A stretch of DNA of 64,000 nucleotides from Rivularia sp963920925. Lineage in GTDB: Bacteria > Cyanobacteriota > Cyanobacteriia > Cyanobacteriales > Nostocaceae. Positions 17,682-25,957 of this stretch are shown here, one piece after another. The notes beneath the pieces are model-generated. The model did no database searches, was not told where the DNA came from, and saw only the letters and a list, made by a program, of their open reading frames with translations. The stretch covers positions 124,001 through 188,000 of the forward strand of contig NZ_CAWUDI010000006.1 of assembly GCF_963920925.1 (NCBI RefSeq), in the 5' to 3' direction. The translations under genes and the position numbers were made by a program. Every line of letters begins with the position of its first letter. Position 1 is the first letter of the stretch.

Positions 17682-18209
17682 ATGTCGGTAAAGTTAAAAT
17701 TTTTACTGGTATTTACACTGAGTGTCTTTGCCACCGCTGTTGTCGCTGGAGTTTACAAAATTAAACAATGGCATTCTAATAGGTCGTATACCGCCGAAAA
17801 GCAACAGCAAATTCAAGCAAAGCAAATCTCAAGTCAAGAGCTTGCAACAACATCATTCAGGAGTAAGTATAAATCAATACCATTAACCAGATTCAGGACG
17901 GTACTTAGAGGGAGTGACCCAGCTGCGCTGGCAATAAATGCTTTTGATACAACTCAATCTAAGGAATCGAAATCGAACCGTAAAGTGGAGGTAACTTATC
18001 CTCAACCCAATCATGCAATGGTAACAATAACTCAAACCAACTTTACTTCACAATCGCCAAAGCCGATTAAATATCGAGTTGAACTTACAAGCTTTGGACG
18101 TTCGTTGTTTGTAACTTCGCCTCCTTTATGGCAAATTGTATGGGCTGGTTCTTACGAGCAATGTTTGAAAGATGGAACAACAGCTATTACAAGGACCAGC
18201 TGTCGTTGA
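17682..18209 (+). CDS. Membrane-anchored hypothetical protein
   Basis: The 175-residue product begins with one hydrophobic segment (residues 5-25, LKFLLVFTLSVFATAVVAGV), which could be an uncleaved signal anchor. A Gln-rich stretch and a basic beta-rich domain follow. The last cysteines are C160 and C174 (SYEQCLKDGTT, SCR). No family recognised. It stands alone between divergent and convergent neighbours. Confidence 0.5.
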   Translation: MSVKLKFLLVFTLSVFATAVVAGVYKIKQWHSNRSYTAEKQQQIQAKQISSQELATTSFRSKYKSIPLTRFRTVLRGSDPAALAINAFDTTQSKESKSNRKVEVTYPQPNHAMVTITQTNFTSQSPKPIKYRVELTSFGRSLFVTSPPLWQIVWAGSYEQCLKDGTTAITRTSCR

Positions 18210-18245
18210 ATATAGGGAATGGGGAATAGAGCTATTAAGCATAAA

Positions 18246-18309
18246 GAAACCCGGTTTCTTGCTCGTCGCATAATCAAAAAATCATGCTTTCACTATCAAG
18301 GAAACCGGG
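18246..18309. repeat. Inverted repeat at transcript ends
   Basis: GAAACCCGGTTTCTT (18246-18260) faces AAGGAAACCGGG (18298-18309), between two convergent genes. The AACCGGG core also appears in the hairpin at 21710. It is a likely hairpin at the 3' ends of both transcripts, although no T-tract is present. Confidence 0.5.
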
Positions 18310-18343
18310 AATAGAGACATTGGTATAAGATGTCAGATTTGAC

Positions 18344-18793
18344 TTAAATGTCGCCGCGAATTTCTTCGATAACGCCATCTCGCAGAACAATTTCGACCTG
18401 CATTTTACTTATCAGGTTATCGCCTTGTTCTGCTCGGAAGAAACCTTCCAACTGAAATTGATTAACTTCTTGATCCAACTCAAGCATTTGTACCTGTTGA
18501 AGGTTTTGCAAGCTTTGGTTTTTTTGTTCTAGCATCTCGCTTTTTTTCTCGTTTACCTGACCTTGGATGTTCTCAATTTGCTGTAAAGTTTGAGGCCCTG
18601 GCGGTTGCAAACCTTGCTTTTGAATCTCGGTAATTGCACGCTGCCCTTGGACATCAATTTGCTGTAGCTGCTGATCGGTTTGATTGATTTGCCCTTGTAG
18701 TTGCTGCGTTACTTCCTCTTTCCATAAAGAGGTGACGATCGCTTTAACGTTAATAACGCGCTTTAGCAGCAATTGAGGATTGGAGATGTCCAT
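18344..18793 (-). CDS. YlqD family coiled-coil protein
   Basis: This 149-residue protein has the YlqD layout: a short N-terminal strand (PQLLLKRVINVKAIVT), a long Gln-rich coiled coil (about 25-115), and a C-terminal beta tail (EVNQFQLEGFF...MQVEIVLRDGVIEEIRGD). Family function is unknown. It starts 43 bp downstream of the acyl-ACP synthetase stop on the same strand, so it is probably the second gene of that transcript. Confidence 0.8.
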   Translation of the reverse strand: MDISNPQLLLKRVINVKAIVTSLWKEEVTQQLQGQINQTDQQLQQIDVQGQRAITEIQKQGLQPPGPQTLQQIENIQGQVNEKKSEMLEQKNQSLQNLQQVQMLELDQEVNQFQLEGFFRAEQGDNLISKMQVEIVLRDGVIEEIRGDI

Positions 18794-18836
18794 AGAAATA
18801 TCTTTTTTTTCCTTTTGAATTCAATAAACAAGTGAA

Positions 18837-20825
18837 CTAGTTAGCGGCAAACATTTGCTCGATCGTATCGTGATAGTGTTCCATCACAATGTGTCTTCTG
18901 ATTTTGAGAGTTCGTGTCATCATGCCATTTTCCATAGAAAACGGTTCTAGAATCAGTTGAAATGGTCCGATACGGTCATCCGATCGATATCCCGGACGAT
19001 TTCGTACTTCACGAGTCAACTCTTGCCGAAACAAATCCTGGATCATTTTACTCTCAAGATGGATTTTTTGGCTGGTAGATGGCGTAACATTGTCTTCTTT
19101 AACACATAATTCCAAATTTTGCGCTTCTGCCCATTTTTCTAATGCTTCTAAATTCGGGACAATGAAAGCACCGAGGCTTTTTTTGTCTTGTCCCACAAGC
19201 ATTATCTGGTCGATAAATTGGGACCTTAAACAAGCGTCTTCGATGGGAAGCGGTTCAATGTTTTCCCCGTTGGTTAATACGATAGTGTCTTTTGCTCGTC
19301 CGGTTAAAACTATATCCTGACGGGGAGTTAACCAACCCAAATCGCCGCTATCAAACCAACCTTCGGCATCAATAGCTTTTTGTGTGGCTTCCGGGTTTTT
19401 ATAATAGCCTTGCATGATTTGCGGCCCTTTGAGCAATACTAAACCCTTTTCCCCAGTTGGTAATTCTTTACGAGTTTCCAAATCGACAATTTTTGCTTGG
19501 GTACCTGGTATCCCCAATCCCGAAGAGCCGCGTAAATTACTCCAATGACGACGCGCATGAGTAACCGGGGAAGTTTCGGTTAACCCGTAACCAACCAAGA
19601 TATCTATACCAATAATCTCGTAGAAATCATCTATATGCTTTGCTAATGCACCACCACCGCAAATAAACTGTTTGATTCTTCCCCCTGTGGCTTCCCTCAC
19701 TTTGCCATAAACTATTTTTCCAGCTAAAGCGTGTAGTGGTGAAAGGGCTTTTTCTTGAATGCTGGCCGCGATTCGTTCTCCCATTGAGGGATTAAGATTT
19801 TCCAAACTTAAATTTTGGCTAATTCGTCGCGCTTTAATATATTTTCCGCTAATACCCAAAAATCGATTAATCAAGTTTTGCTTAGAAGCTGGCTGTTCCC
19901 GAAACTGCTTTTGTACTCCTTCGTAAACTGATTCCAAAATACGCGGTACTGCCACCATGTAATGAGGTTTGTACTGTTTCAAATCATTTTTTATCGAGCG
20001 CAAATTTGTATAAACTTGGGTACACCCTTGACTCAGCAGCAAATACTCACCAGTGCGTTCTAATACGTGCCAGGTAGGGAGAATACTTAAAACAACGTCT
20101 CCTGGTTCCGGTTGAACTATTGCGCGTAAACTTGTTATTTGATGCAGCAAATTTGCATGAGAAAGCATTACTCCTTTAGGCTTTCCCGAAGTACCGGAAG
20201 TATAAAGTAAAGTGGCTAAAGTATCGCGCTTTTGCTTAACGGGTTCTAAATTATGTTTTGCACCAATTTCCATTAACTGCTTGAAATTCAACACCTTAAT
20301 AACTTCTTCACTTGGTGCTGTTTCGTCAGTTAACAAAATTACTAATTGAATTGGTAAATCATCTAAATGAGGACGCAATTTCTCAAAAGTTGTTAAATCT
20401 TGCGCCACTAACACCGTACTATCGCTATTAGCCAAGATATACGCCAATTCTTCTACATCTGCTTGGGAACTGCGTACCGCATTCACAGCCCCAGCAGTCA
20501 TCATACCTTGATCGGCAATAAACCAGCGAGGGCTATTATCAGCAATCAGCGAAATACGTCCTTCTGGCTTGACTCCCAATGCCTGTAAACCAGCAGCAAA
20601 CTGTTGAATTTGATTAAACAGTTCTCTATAAGTAAATATTTCCTGTTTAGGCTTTGCATGGGGATTGTGCAGCGCTGTAGTATCGCCGAAGTGACTTGCT
20701 GCGATCGCCCAAATTTCCGGTAGCGATTCTACTTTTGAGTAATCCACCGTACTTTTTAAATTTGCACGGTCTTTTTCGGTAAGCTTAGAAAATTGATTAT
20801 TTGTACTATCGGTTTTAGACATCAT
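18837..20825 (-). CDS. aas: Acyl-ACP synthetase / long-chain acyl-CoA ligase
   Basis: An AMP-forming (ANL) ligase. The ATP-binding loop TLLYTSGTSGKPKGVMLSH, the adenine motif GYGLTETSP, and the hinge segment WFDSGDLGWLTPRQDIVLTGR are all intact. Cyanobacteria normally encode one such protein (Aas) that reactivates free fatty acids released from lipids by joining them to acyl carrier protein; length (about 660 residues) and best motifs agree with that. Direct substrate preference (ACP or CoA) cannot be read from sequence. The start is uncertain: GTG at 20831, ATG at 20825 or ATG at 20822 (MSKTDST) are in frame, with no strong ribosome-binding site. Confidence 0.88.
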   Translation of the reverse strand: MMSKTDSTNNQFSKLTEKDRANLKSTVDYSKVESLPEIWAIAASHFGDTTALHNPHAKPKQEIFTYRELFNQIQQFAAGLQALGVKPEGRISLIADNSPRWFIADQGMMTAGAVNAVRSSQADVEELAYILANSDSTVLVAQDLTTFEKLRPHLDDLPIQLVILLTDETAPSEEVIKVLNFKQLMEIGAKHNLEPVKQKRDTLATLLYTSGTSGKPKGVMLSHANLLHQITSLRAIVQPEPGDVVLSILPTWHVLERTGEYLLLSQGCTQVYTNLRSIKNDLKQYKPHYMVAVPRILESVYEGVQKQFREQPASKQNLINRFLGISGKYIKARRISQNLSLENLNPSMGERIAASIQEKALSPLHALAGKIVYGKVREATGGRIKQFICGGGALAKHIDDFYEIIGIDILVGYGLTETSPVTHARRHWSNLRGSSGLGIPGTQAKIVDLETRKELPTGEKGLVLLKGPQIMQGYYKNPEATQKAIDAEGWFDSGDLGWLTPRQDIVLTGRAKDTIVLTNGENIEPLPIEDACLRSQFIDQIMLVGQDKKSLGAFIVPNLEALEKWAEAQNLELCVKEDNVTPSTSQKIHLESKMIQDLFRQELTREVRNRPGYRSDDRIGPFQLILEPFSMENGMMTRTLKIRRHIVMEHYHDTIEQMFAAN

Positions 20826-21484
20826 ATGCACGCTTTATAGTCAATAATTTATATCTGAAAGTATATCCGTTCATTTAGTGAAAATAGACAACTATCATAG
20901 ATACAACTACTTCTATCTAAAGCCAGATTCAATTTCCAGATAAATGTAAAATTATATCTAGAAAAATTGAGTTATATAAACGTATATCAATGACATCTAT
21001 GTATTAATGCATCAAATTTTGAGAAAAATATACTTTGACTAGCCTTGCAAATACATAGATTTTGGCTCTGGGTATTTTAGATAAAAAATTAGATCAAAAA
21101 TAAGTTATTTTAGCTTTCGCAGAGAATAATCAATAATCTCAATTCTAAAATCTAATGGCTGTAGGGCATATAATTGATCGAGCTTTCAGCTTATGCGCTA
21201 ACCGCTTTTAGCTTTTAGCCGTCTCTGGGTTTAATACGCCCCGCCGTCAATTGGCGTGCAAGCCGTCTTGTTGGGGTTTAAATCCCCATCTAATTGCCAG
21301 CTAACAGCTAACAGCAGTGGAGCTAATAGCTTTTAAAAGTGTTGAAATAAGTGTTGGATCACATATAAACATTAAAGTCAAATATATAAATCCGAAGATA
21401 TTTAAAAGCCTGTACCGATCTAATTATTTAGATTTTGTTTAACAATAGAATATATACATTTTTTCGTAAAATGGAGAGTTCAAG
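20826..21484. other. Long AT-rich intergenic region
   Basis: These 659 bp separate aas (minus) from a small plus-strand gene. A GC-richer patch near 21215-21300 contains the partly repeated phrases GGGTTTAATACGCCCC and GGGGTTTAAATCCCC, followed by AGCTAACAGC repeats. No convincing open frame or RNA gene seen. Confidence 0.6.
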
Positions 21485-21631
21485 ATGAGTTTAGCAGATG
21501 GTTTTTTATTAACTGTCGTCAGTACTGTTATCTGCATTGTGTCTCCTAAAATCATATCTTCAGTTTTTGCGGCTAAAAGCAAATCAAACAATCTTTCTAA
21601 AGCAACTATTCCTTTAAAACAGGCAGAGTAA
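21485..21631 (+). CDS. Small single-span membrane protein (48 aa)
   Basis: ATG at 21485 follows GGAGAG at a spacing of about 7 bp, and the 48-codon frame ends in TAA at 21629. The predicted peptide is a membrane helix of about 20 residues (GFLLTVVSTVICIVSPKII, residues 6-24) with a basic, hydrophilic tail (AAKSKSNNLSKATIPLKQAE). A hairpin terminator follows about 80 bp later. The good ribosome-binding site, helix-plus-basic-tail layout and own terminator suggest a real short gene. No family recognised; resemblance to small photosystem or cytochrome subunits is only in form. Confidence 0.5.
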   Translation: MSLADGFLLTVVSTVICIVSPKIISSVFAAKSKSNNLSKATIPLKQAE

Positions 21632-21709
21632 AATTACCCCAGGAAAGCTTTATACCTACCCCATTAATGGAGGTACCATAGCACTTTAAAATCATGCATA
21701 ACCATTAAG

Positions 21710-21741
21710 AAACCCCGGTTTGTTTAAAAAGCCGGGTTTTT
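21710..21741 (+). terminator. Rho-independent terminator of the small gene
   Basis: AACCCCGG (from 21711) pairs with CCGGGTT (from 21732), with an A/T-rich loop and TTTTTC following the stem. The spacing from the stop at 21631 is short enough to serve the small gene. Confidence 0.65.
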
Positions 21742-21786
21742 CAATACCACAAATTCTCACTCATGATTCATACCTTGGGTAAATCC

Positions 21787-21818
21787 AAAACAAAAGCATC
21801 CGTTGTTAAAATCTAAAA
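21787..21818. repeat. Dispersed 32-bp repeat, copy 1
   Basis: The 32 bp beginning AAAACAAAAGCATCCGTTGT are identical to 44177-44208, in the same orientation, in two unrelated intergenic regions. Confidence 0.85.
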
Positions 21819-21872
21819 GATTATTTTAAAATTTAAAACTTAAAATAGATTGACCTTTAATCTTAAATAATA

Positions 21873-23252
21873 ATGGTAGCAGCAGCAGTAAATCCTTTTC
21901 TCGACGGTAATTTTGCCCCAGTGCGTGAAGAAATCACCTCTGATGACTTAAAAATAATTGGCGAATTACCCCCCGATTTATCGGGGATGTTCGTGCGAAA
22001 TGGCCCCAATCCTCAATGGCAGCCTAAAGGACAATATCATTGGTTTGATGGCGATGGAATGTTGCACGGTGTCAGGATTTCTAACGGTAAAGCCAGTTAT
22101 CGCAACCGTTACGTGCGTACAAAAGGGTGGCAAATAGAACATAAAGAAGGCAAAGCCGTATGGGGTGGTTTATTAGAGCCACCGCAAATGGATAATCCCC
22201 ACAGCGCATATAAAAACGTTGCTAATACCGCGCTGGTATGGCACGCAGGTAAATTTTTAGCGCTTTGGGAAGGAGGTGCGCCTTATTCTATTAAAGTTCC
22301 ACAATTAGATACTTTCGGGGAATATACTTACAACGGTAAGCTACAATCTGCCTTTACCGCACATCCCAAAGTAGATCCGGTAACGGGTGAAATGATGTTT
22401 TTCGGCTATTCATTTGCTCCGCCATACCTGCATTACAGCGTAGTTTCAGCAGAAGGCGAACTTTTGAAAACCGTACCCATTGAATTACCGATGGGAGTAA
22501 TGATGCACGATTTCGCCATCACCGCCAACTATACAATTTTTATGGATTTGCCGATGACATTCGATCCCATGCGGATGCAAAAAGGCGAACCCGGTTTAAA
22601 ATTTGAGAAAGATAGAGCCAGTCGTTTTGGTATTGTGCCTCGTCACGGCGATAATAATGATATTCGCTGGTTTGAAGCTCCTGCTTGTTTCGTATGGCAT
22701 ACTTTGAATGCTTACGAAGACAAAGACGAAGTAGTACTTTTGGCTTGTCGGCTGAATTCTGTAAATATTTTTGCTACCGAGGATGTTGCAAGCGATGCAG
22801 ATAATATTCCCAGAATGCATCGCTGGCGATTTAACATGAAAGACGGTAGCGTGCGCGAAGAAAGATTAGACGACGCAGCATCAGAATTCCCCCGCGTCAA
22901 CGATAACTTTTTAGGACAACCAACCCGCTACGGTTACGCAGGCAAAATGGGACAAGGTTCCATGTCTGGTGTAATTAAATATGATTTGAATAGCGGTAAA
23001 TCCCAAAGTCATGAATTTGGCAAAGGGCGTTGTGGTGGTGAAGCAGTATTTGTACCTCGTGGAAATGGTGAAGACGAAGGTTGGGTAATGACTTTCGTGT
23101 ATGACTCGAATGAAGATACATCTGAATTAGTAATTGTAGACGCTCAAGATATGACATCAGAGCCAATTGCGCGGGTATTGATTCCGCACCGAGTGCCTTA
23201 TGGTTTTCATGGTGATTGGATTAGTGAGGAGAAATTGCAGAAGTCGAAGTGA
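21873..23252 (+). CDS. Carotenoid oxygenase (carotenoid cleavage dioxygenase family)
   Basis: A 459-residue member of the RPE65/CCD seven-bladed propeller family. The four iron-binding histidines are visible: His164 (FTAHPKV), His212 (MMHDFAIT), His276 (FVWHTLNA) and His446 (YGFHGDW), together with the N-terminal LSGMFVRNGPNPQW and HWFDGDGMLH motifs. The enzyme cuts a carotenoid or apocarotenoid double bond with O2. Cyanobacterial members range from apocarotenal-cleaving to 9,10-cleaving, and the substrate cannot be set from sequence. Monocistronic; no signal peptide. Confidence 0.93.
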   Translation: MVAAAVNPFLDGNFAPVREEITSDDLKIIGELPPDLSGMFVRNGPNPQWQPKGQYHWFDGDGMLHGVRISNGKASYRNRYVRTKGWQIEHKEGKAVWGGLLEPPQMDNPHSAYKNVANTALVWHAGKFLALWEGGAPYSIKVPQLDTFGEYTYNGKLQSAFTAHPKVDPVTGEMMFFGYSFAPPYLHYSVVSAEGELLKTVPIELPMGVMMHDFAITANYTIFMDLPMTFDPMRMQKGEPGLKFEKDRASRFGIVPRHGDNNDIRWFEAPACFVWHTLNAYEDKDEVVLLACRLNSVNIFATEDVASDADNIPRMHRWRFNMKDGSVREERLDDAASEFPRVNDNFLGQPTRYGYAGKMGQGSMSGVIKYDLNSGKSQSHEFGKGRCGGEAVFVPRGNGEDEGWVMTFVYDSNEDTSELVIVDAQDMTSEPIARVLIPHRVPYGFHGDWISEEKLQKSK

Positions 23253-23350
23253 TACAGCATATTTCTTCTTTATAAGGTACCAAAATGGCGGGCAGGGATG
23301 CCCACCCCACAAGAAAGTCGAATTAATAGATAATTCAGATAACTAATGTA

Positions 23351-23373
23351 GAGACGTAGCAGTGCTACGTCTC
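23351..23373. repeat. GAGACGTA-family hairpin
   Basis: GAGACGTAGC and GCTACGTCTC form a perfect 10-bp stem with a 3-base loop, followed by TTTG. A relative is at 25866-25893. It may serve as the terminator of the carotenoid oxygenase gene, about 100 bp downstream of its stop. Confidence 0.7.
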
Positions 23374-23605
23374 TTTGCATTTTGGGTTGTAATTACACCT
23401 AATCTATATGATGTAGAGTGTGTTACGGCCATGCAAAGATTTGATAGTTTTAGTAACTGAAAAATTGCCGTAACGCACCAATTAGACTTTGTTCTCACCT
23501 GCTAATCGGTTTTCCTAATCCAAATTATTCGTATAAATCCTCACTCGCTTAGGGTTGCAAACCCCAAGCTAATAGCGGAAGTCCATTTAAATGGACTAAA
23601 ACCAG

Positions 23606-23656
23606 GTTCGTAGTAAGCGCTTTAGCGCTTTGAGGACTGAAGTCCTTACTACGAAC
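23606..23656. repeat. TTCGTAGTA-family palindrome
   Basis: GTTCGTAGTAAGCGCTTTAG leads into the arm AGTCCTTACTACGAAC, giving a long imperfect inverted repeat. It shares the TTCGTAGTA end and GCGCTT centre with 40959-41020 and the ends with 3073-3126. Confidence 0.75.
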
Positions 23657-23910
23657 AATTTCGCTACAAAAGAATAAAACACTTAAAAAAAAATTAAATA
23701 AATTGCGTAAAAAACAACTCCTCAGTCAGTAATTCGATTGGAAGGTAATTTCAGCGGATTCAAGATGACTTTACATAAATTAATTTCAGTTAAGTGTATT
23801 GACTGGTATTAACACAAATTATATGGTCAATTAAATCACCTTGTATAATTCCGCTTTTAATTTTTTGTTGACCGCCTATATAGAGTCTATGAAGTAAATA
23901 TAAACTTATT

Positions 23911-25017
23911 ATGAACGCAAAATTATCTCGATTTAGTGGTTTGACACTGTGTGTTTTATTTAACTTATTAACTTTGCCCGTAGTCGAACATCTGCTATCC
24001 GATAACGGAAATCAATTAGGGTACTCCAACCGTGCTGTAGCACAAACCACAGAAGAACAGATTGCTCGTAGTGTGTATAAAAAAGTGAGTCCGGCGGTTG
24101 TGACGGTTAAGGATGGAAAAGGACATGGAAGTGGTTTCGTTGTCAGTCAAGATGGATTGATTATCACCAACGCTCATGTTGTAGAGGAAAGTCCGAGTGT
24201 AGTTACCGTTGAATTTGCTGATGGGAGAAAACTTCCTGCTGACGTGCTTGGTTTTGCTAAAGGTGGATTGGATTTAGCAGTGCTGAAAATCCACAGACAG
24301 AACAACTTGCAGACACTTGCATTGGCGACTCTGGGTAGTGCTGAAGTAGGCGATCGCGTTTTTGCCCTTGGTTCACCTCTCGATCCTAGATATAAAGATA
24401 CGTTTACTCAAGGAAACATCACTCGCATCAACAAGAGCGATGGGGTAATTCAACACAATGCACCTATTTACGGTGGGAATTCAGGAGGGCCTTTACTTAA
24501 TACTAAAGCTGAAGTAATTGGTGTAAATACATCAATTATTGGCGCACCCGGAAAGTTAAATACAGGAATGAATTTTGCAATTCCCGTATCTAATGTACGT
24601 TCATTTATAGCTGCTGCAAAAAAAGGCAATTTGTCTCCAATTTCTACTTTAAAGAAACCAAGCCAAGAGTCAGAAATTGTGAGTATATCGCTTAACGGAC
24701 AAGACATAAATGGCAACTTTAGTCAAGAAAATGGCTTTGCTAACTTATATGTCTTTCAAGGTAAAGCAGGTCAAAAAGTAATCATTGAAATGACAAGTAA
24801 AACCATGAATCCGTTTTTGAGTTTATATCAACTTGTCGAAAATGCTGAAGGTAAACAATCAAATTTAATTACAGAAAACGACGATAGGGGTGCGGGTGAT
24901 TTTAACTCTCAAATTGCAACAACTTTACCAGCAGATGGGATTTATGTAATAGAAGCAAAATCTTCTACAGGTAGACAATCGGGTGATTATAGCTTGCGAG
25001 CGACTGCTAACCCTTAG
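23911..25017 (+). CDS. Secreted S1C (Deg/HtrA-type) serine protease with PPC domain
   Basis: Residues 1-45 form a signal peptide (cleavage near VAQ/TT). A trypsin-fold domain follows at about 50-240 with a complete triad: His89 (ITNAHVVE), Asp121 (GGLDLAVLKI) and Ser191 (YGGNSGGPLL). In place of the PDZ domain of classical HtrA, the C-terminus (about 255-368) is a bacterial pre-peptidase C-terminal beta-sandwich (SISLNGQDINGNF...YVFQGKAGQKV..., ending YSLRATANP). Likely a periplasmic or extracellular protease. First gene of a same-strand run with the COP23 gene and two protease-TPR genes. Confidence 0.88.
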   Translation: MNAKLSRFSGLTLCVLFNLLTLPVVEHLLSDNGNQLGYSNRAVAQTTEEQIARSVYKKVSPAVVTVKDGKGHGSGFVVSQDGLIITNAHVVEESPSVVTVEFADGRKLPADVLGFAKGGLDLAVLKIHRQNNLQTLALATLGSAEVGDRVFALGSPLDPRYKDTFTQGNITRINKSDGVIQHNAPIYGGNSGGPLLNTKAEVIGVNTSIIGAPGKLNTGMNFAIPVSNVRSFIAAAKKGNLSPISTLKKPSQESEIVSISLNGQDINGNFSQENGFANLYVFQGKAGQKVIIEMTSKTMNPFLSLYQLVENAEGKQSNLITENDDRGAGDFNSQIATTLPADGIYVIEAKSSTGRQSGDYSLRATANP

Positions 25018-25056
25018 TAGTAATTTGGATATCATATTTAACCCAAAACTCGGAAA

Positions 25057-25150
25057 CCTAACCCCCCAGCCCCCTTCCCTATGAGGGAATGGGGGGAATG
25101 AGAAATTAAAGCCTCTCTCCTTGTAGGAGAGAGGTTTGGAGAGAGGTTCT
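25057..25150. repeat. GC-rich palindromic intergenic repeat (CCTAACCCCCC family)
   Basis: CCTAACCCCCCAGCCCCCTT leads into a short palindrome and then GCCTCTCTCCTTGTAGGAGAGAGG. Both halves recur at 31607-31704, and the first half recurs inside a coding region at 35011-35052. Confidence 0.8.
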
Positions 25151-25211
25151 CCAGGGTGTATTTAATCATTAGTTCAACTCAAAACCAACATTTAACCAAG
25201 GAATTAAACCC

Positions 25212-25817
25212 ATGCAACGCAAATCTTTTCTACGTTTAGGAATTTCTGCTTTAACCTCTGTGATGGCTTTAACTAGTAGCATATCCCCAAGTTTTAGTCA
25301 GATGATTGCGGGAGATGCTGCGGAAACTTTGAGCCAAGCAAATACTAACAACTCTGAAAGGGATTCCGTCACTTTTATGTGTAAAGACATATTAGATCCA
25401 GCAAGTGACCAACAAATTCCAGCTACAGTTGTTTGGGTTCCCAAACGTCAAACTCACGTACTGTTTATTGCGTGGAAATCTGAATATTTTTCTAATTGGA
25501 GTCCGAAGAAACGTTGTGAGGCGGTAACACAAAAGTTTCAAAAGTCTTACAAAGAAGGTCGTTTATCTTATTTAACTACTGGAAAATATAACGGATATCC
25601 AGTCATTTGTGCTGCTAAACCAGGAGAAACTTGTAATCAAAATAATCAGTTATTTACCATCAAACAAGGTAATAACCCTCAGTTAGTTTTACAAAGACTT
25701 TTAAATATAAGTGAAGGTAAATCATCAGAGCCTCTTTACCAAAATTCGGGTAAGCAATTACACCTTGAAGTGCAAACGATATTAGATTATGCACCTTCGG
25801 TAAAAGTTGAAGATTAG
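25212..25817 (+). CDS. COP23 domain protein
   Basis: The 201-residue protein has a signal peptide (MQRKSFLRLGISALTSVMAL..., cleavage near SFS/QM) and a COP23 domain over about residues 52-195: VTFMCKDILDPASDQQIPATVVW, then CEAVTQKFQ, VICAAKPGETCNQNNQLFTI, LVLQRLLNI. The four conserved cysteines could form two disulfides. COP23 is named after a circadian-oscillating membrane-associated protein of a unicellular cyanobacterium; biochemical function unknown. The AAGGAA ribosome-binding site suits the ATG. The placement between trypsin-like proteases suggests a functional link, perhaps substrate, inhibitor or partner. Confidence 0.85.
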   Translation: MQRKSFLRLGISALTSVMALTSSISPSFSQMIAGDAAETLSQANTNNSERDSVTFMCKDILDPASDQQIPATVVWVPKRQTHVLFIAWKSEYFSNWSPKKRCEAVTQKFQKSYKEGRLSYLTTGKYNGYPVICAAKPGETCNQNNQLFTIKQGNNPQLVLQRLLNISEGKSSEPLYQNSGKQLHLEVQTILDYAPSVKVED

Positions 25818-25865
25818 AGAAATTTGTAATTTTTACACAATTGTTTGTTAACCACGCATTGATTT

Positions 25866-25893
25866 GTAGAGACGTAATATATTACGTCTCTAC
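25866..25893. repeat. Perfect 28-bp palindrome
   Basis: GTAGAGACGTAATA and TATTACGTCTCTAC form an exact self-complementary palindrome. It belongs to the GAGACGTA family also seen at 23351 and lies between the COP23 stop and the next gene, where it may terminate the COP23 transcript. Confidence 0.85.
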
Positions 25894-25957
25894 ATCTACC
25901 GGAATAACGAAAAATCGCCCGCTATTATTTCGCCATCCATTCACCCACCTCCTAAAA

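Larger units (their letters stand above)
23253..23910. other. Repeat-rich intergenic region
   Basis: 658 bp without a gene. It contains a hairpin at 23351-23373, a long palindrome at 23606-23656, a phrase GGCGGGCAGGGATGCCCACC near 23288 related to one near 38648, and AT-rich sequence before the protease gene. No small gene seen. Confidence 0.7.

Noticed and set aside
25841..25957. Longer N-terminus for the double protease gene
   Set aside because: It runs through a perfect palindrome, lacks a ribosome-binding site and would bury the signal peptide; ATG 25958 is used.
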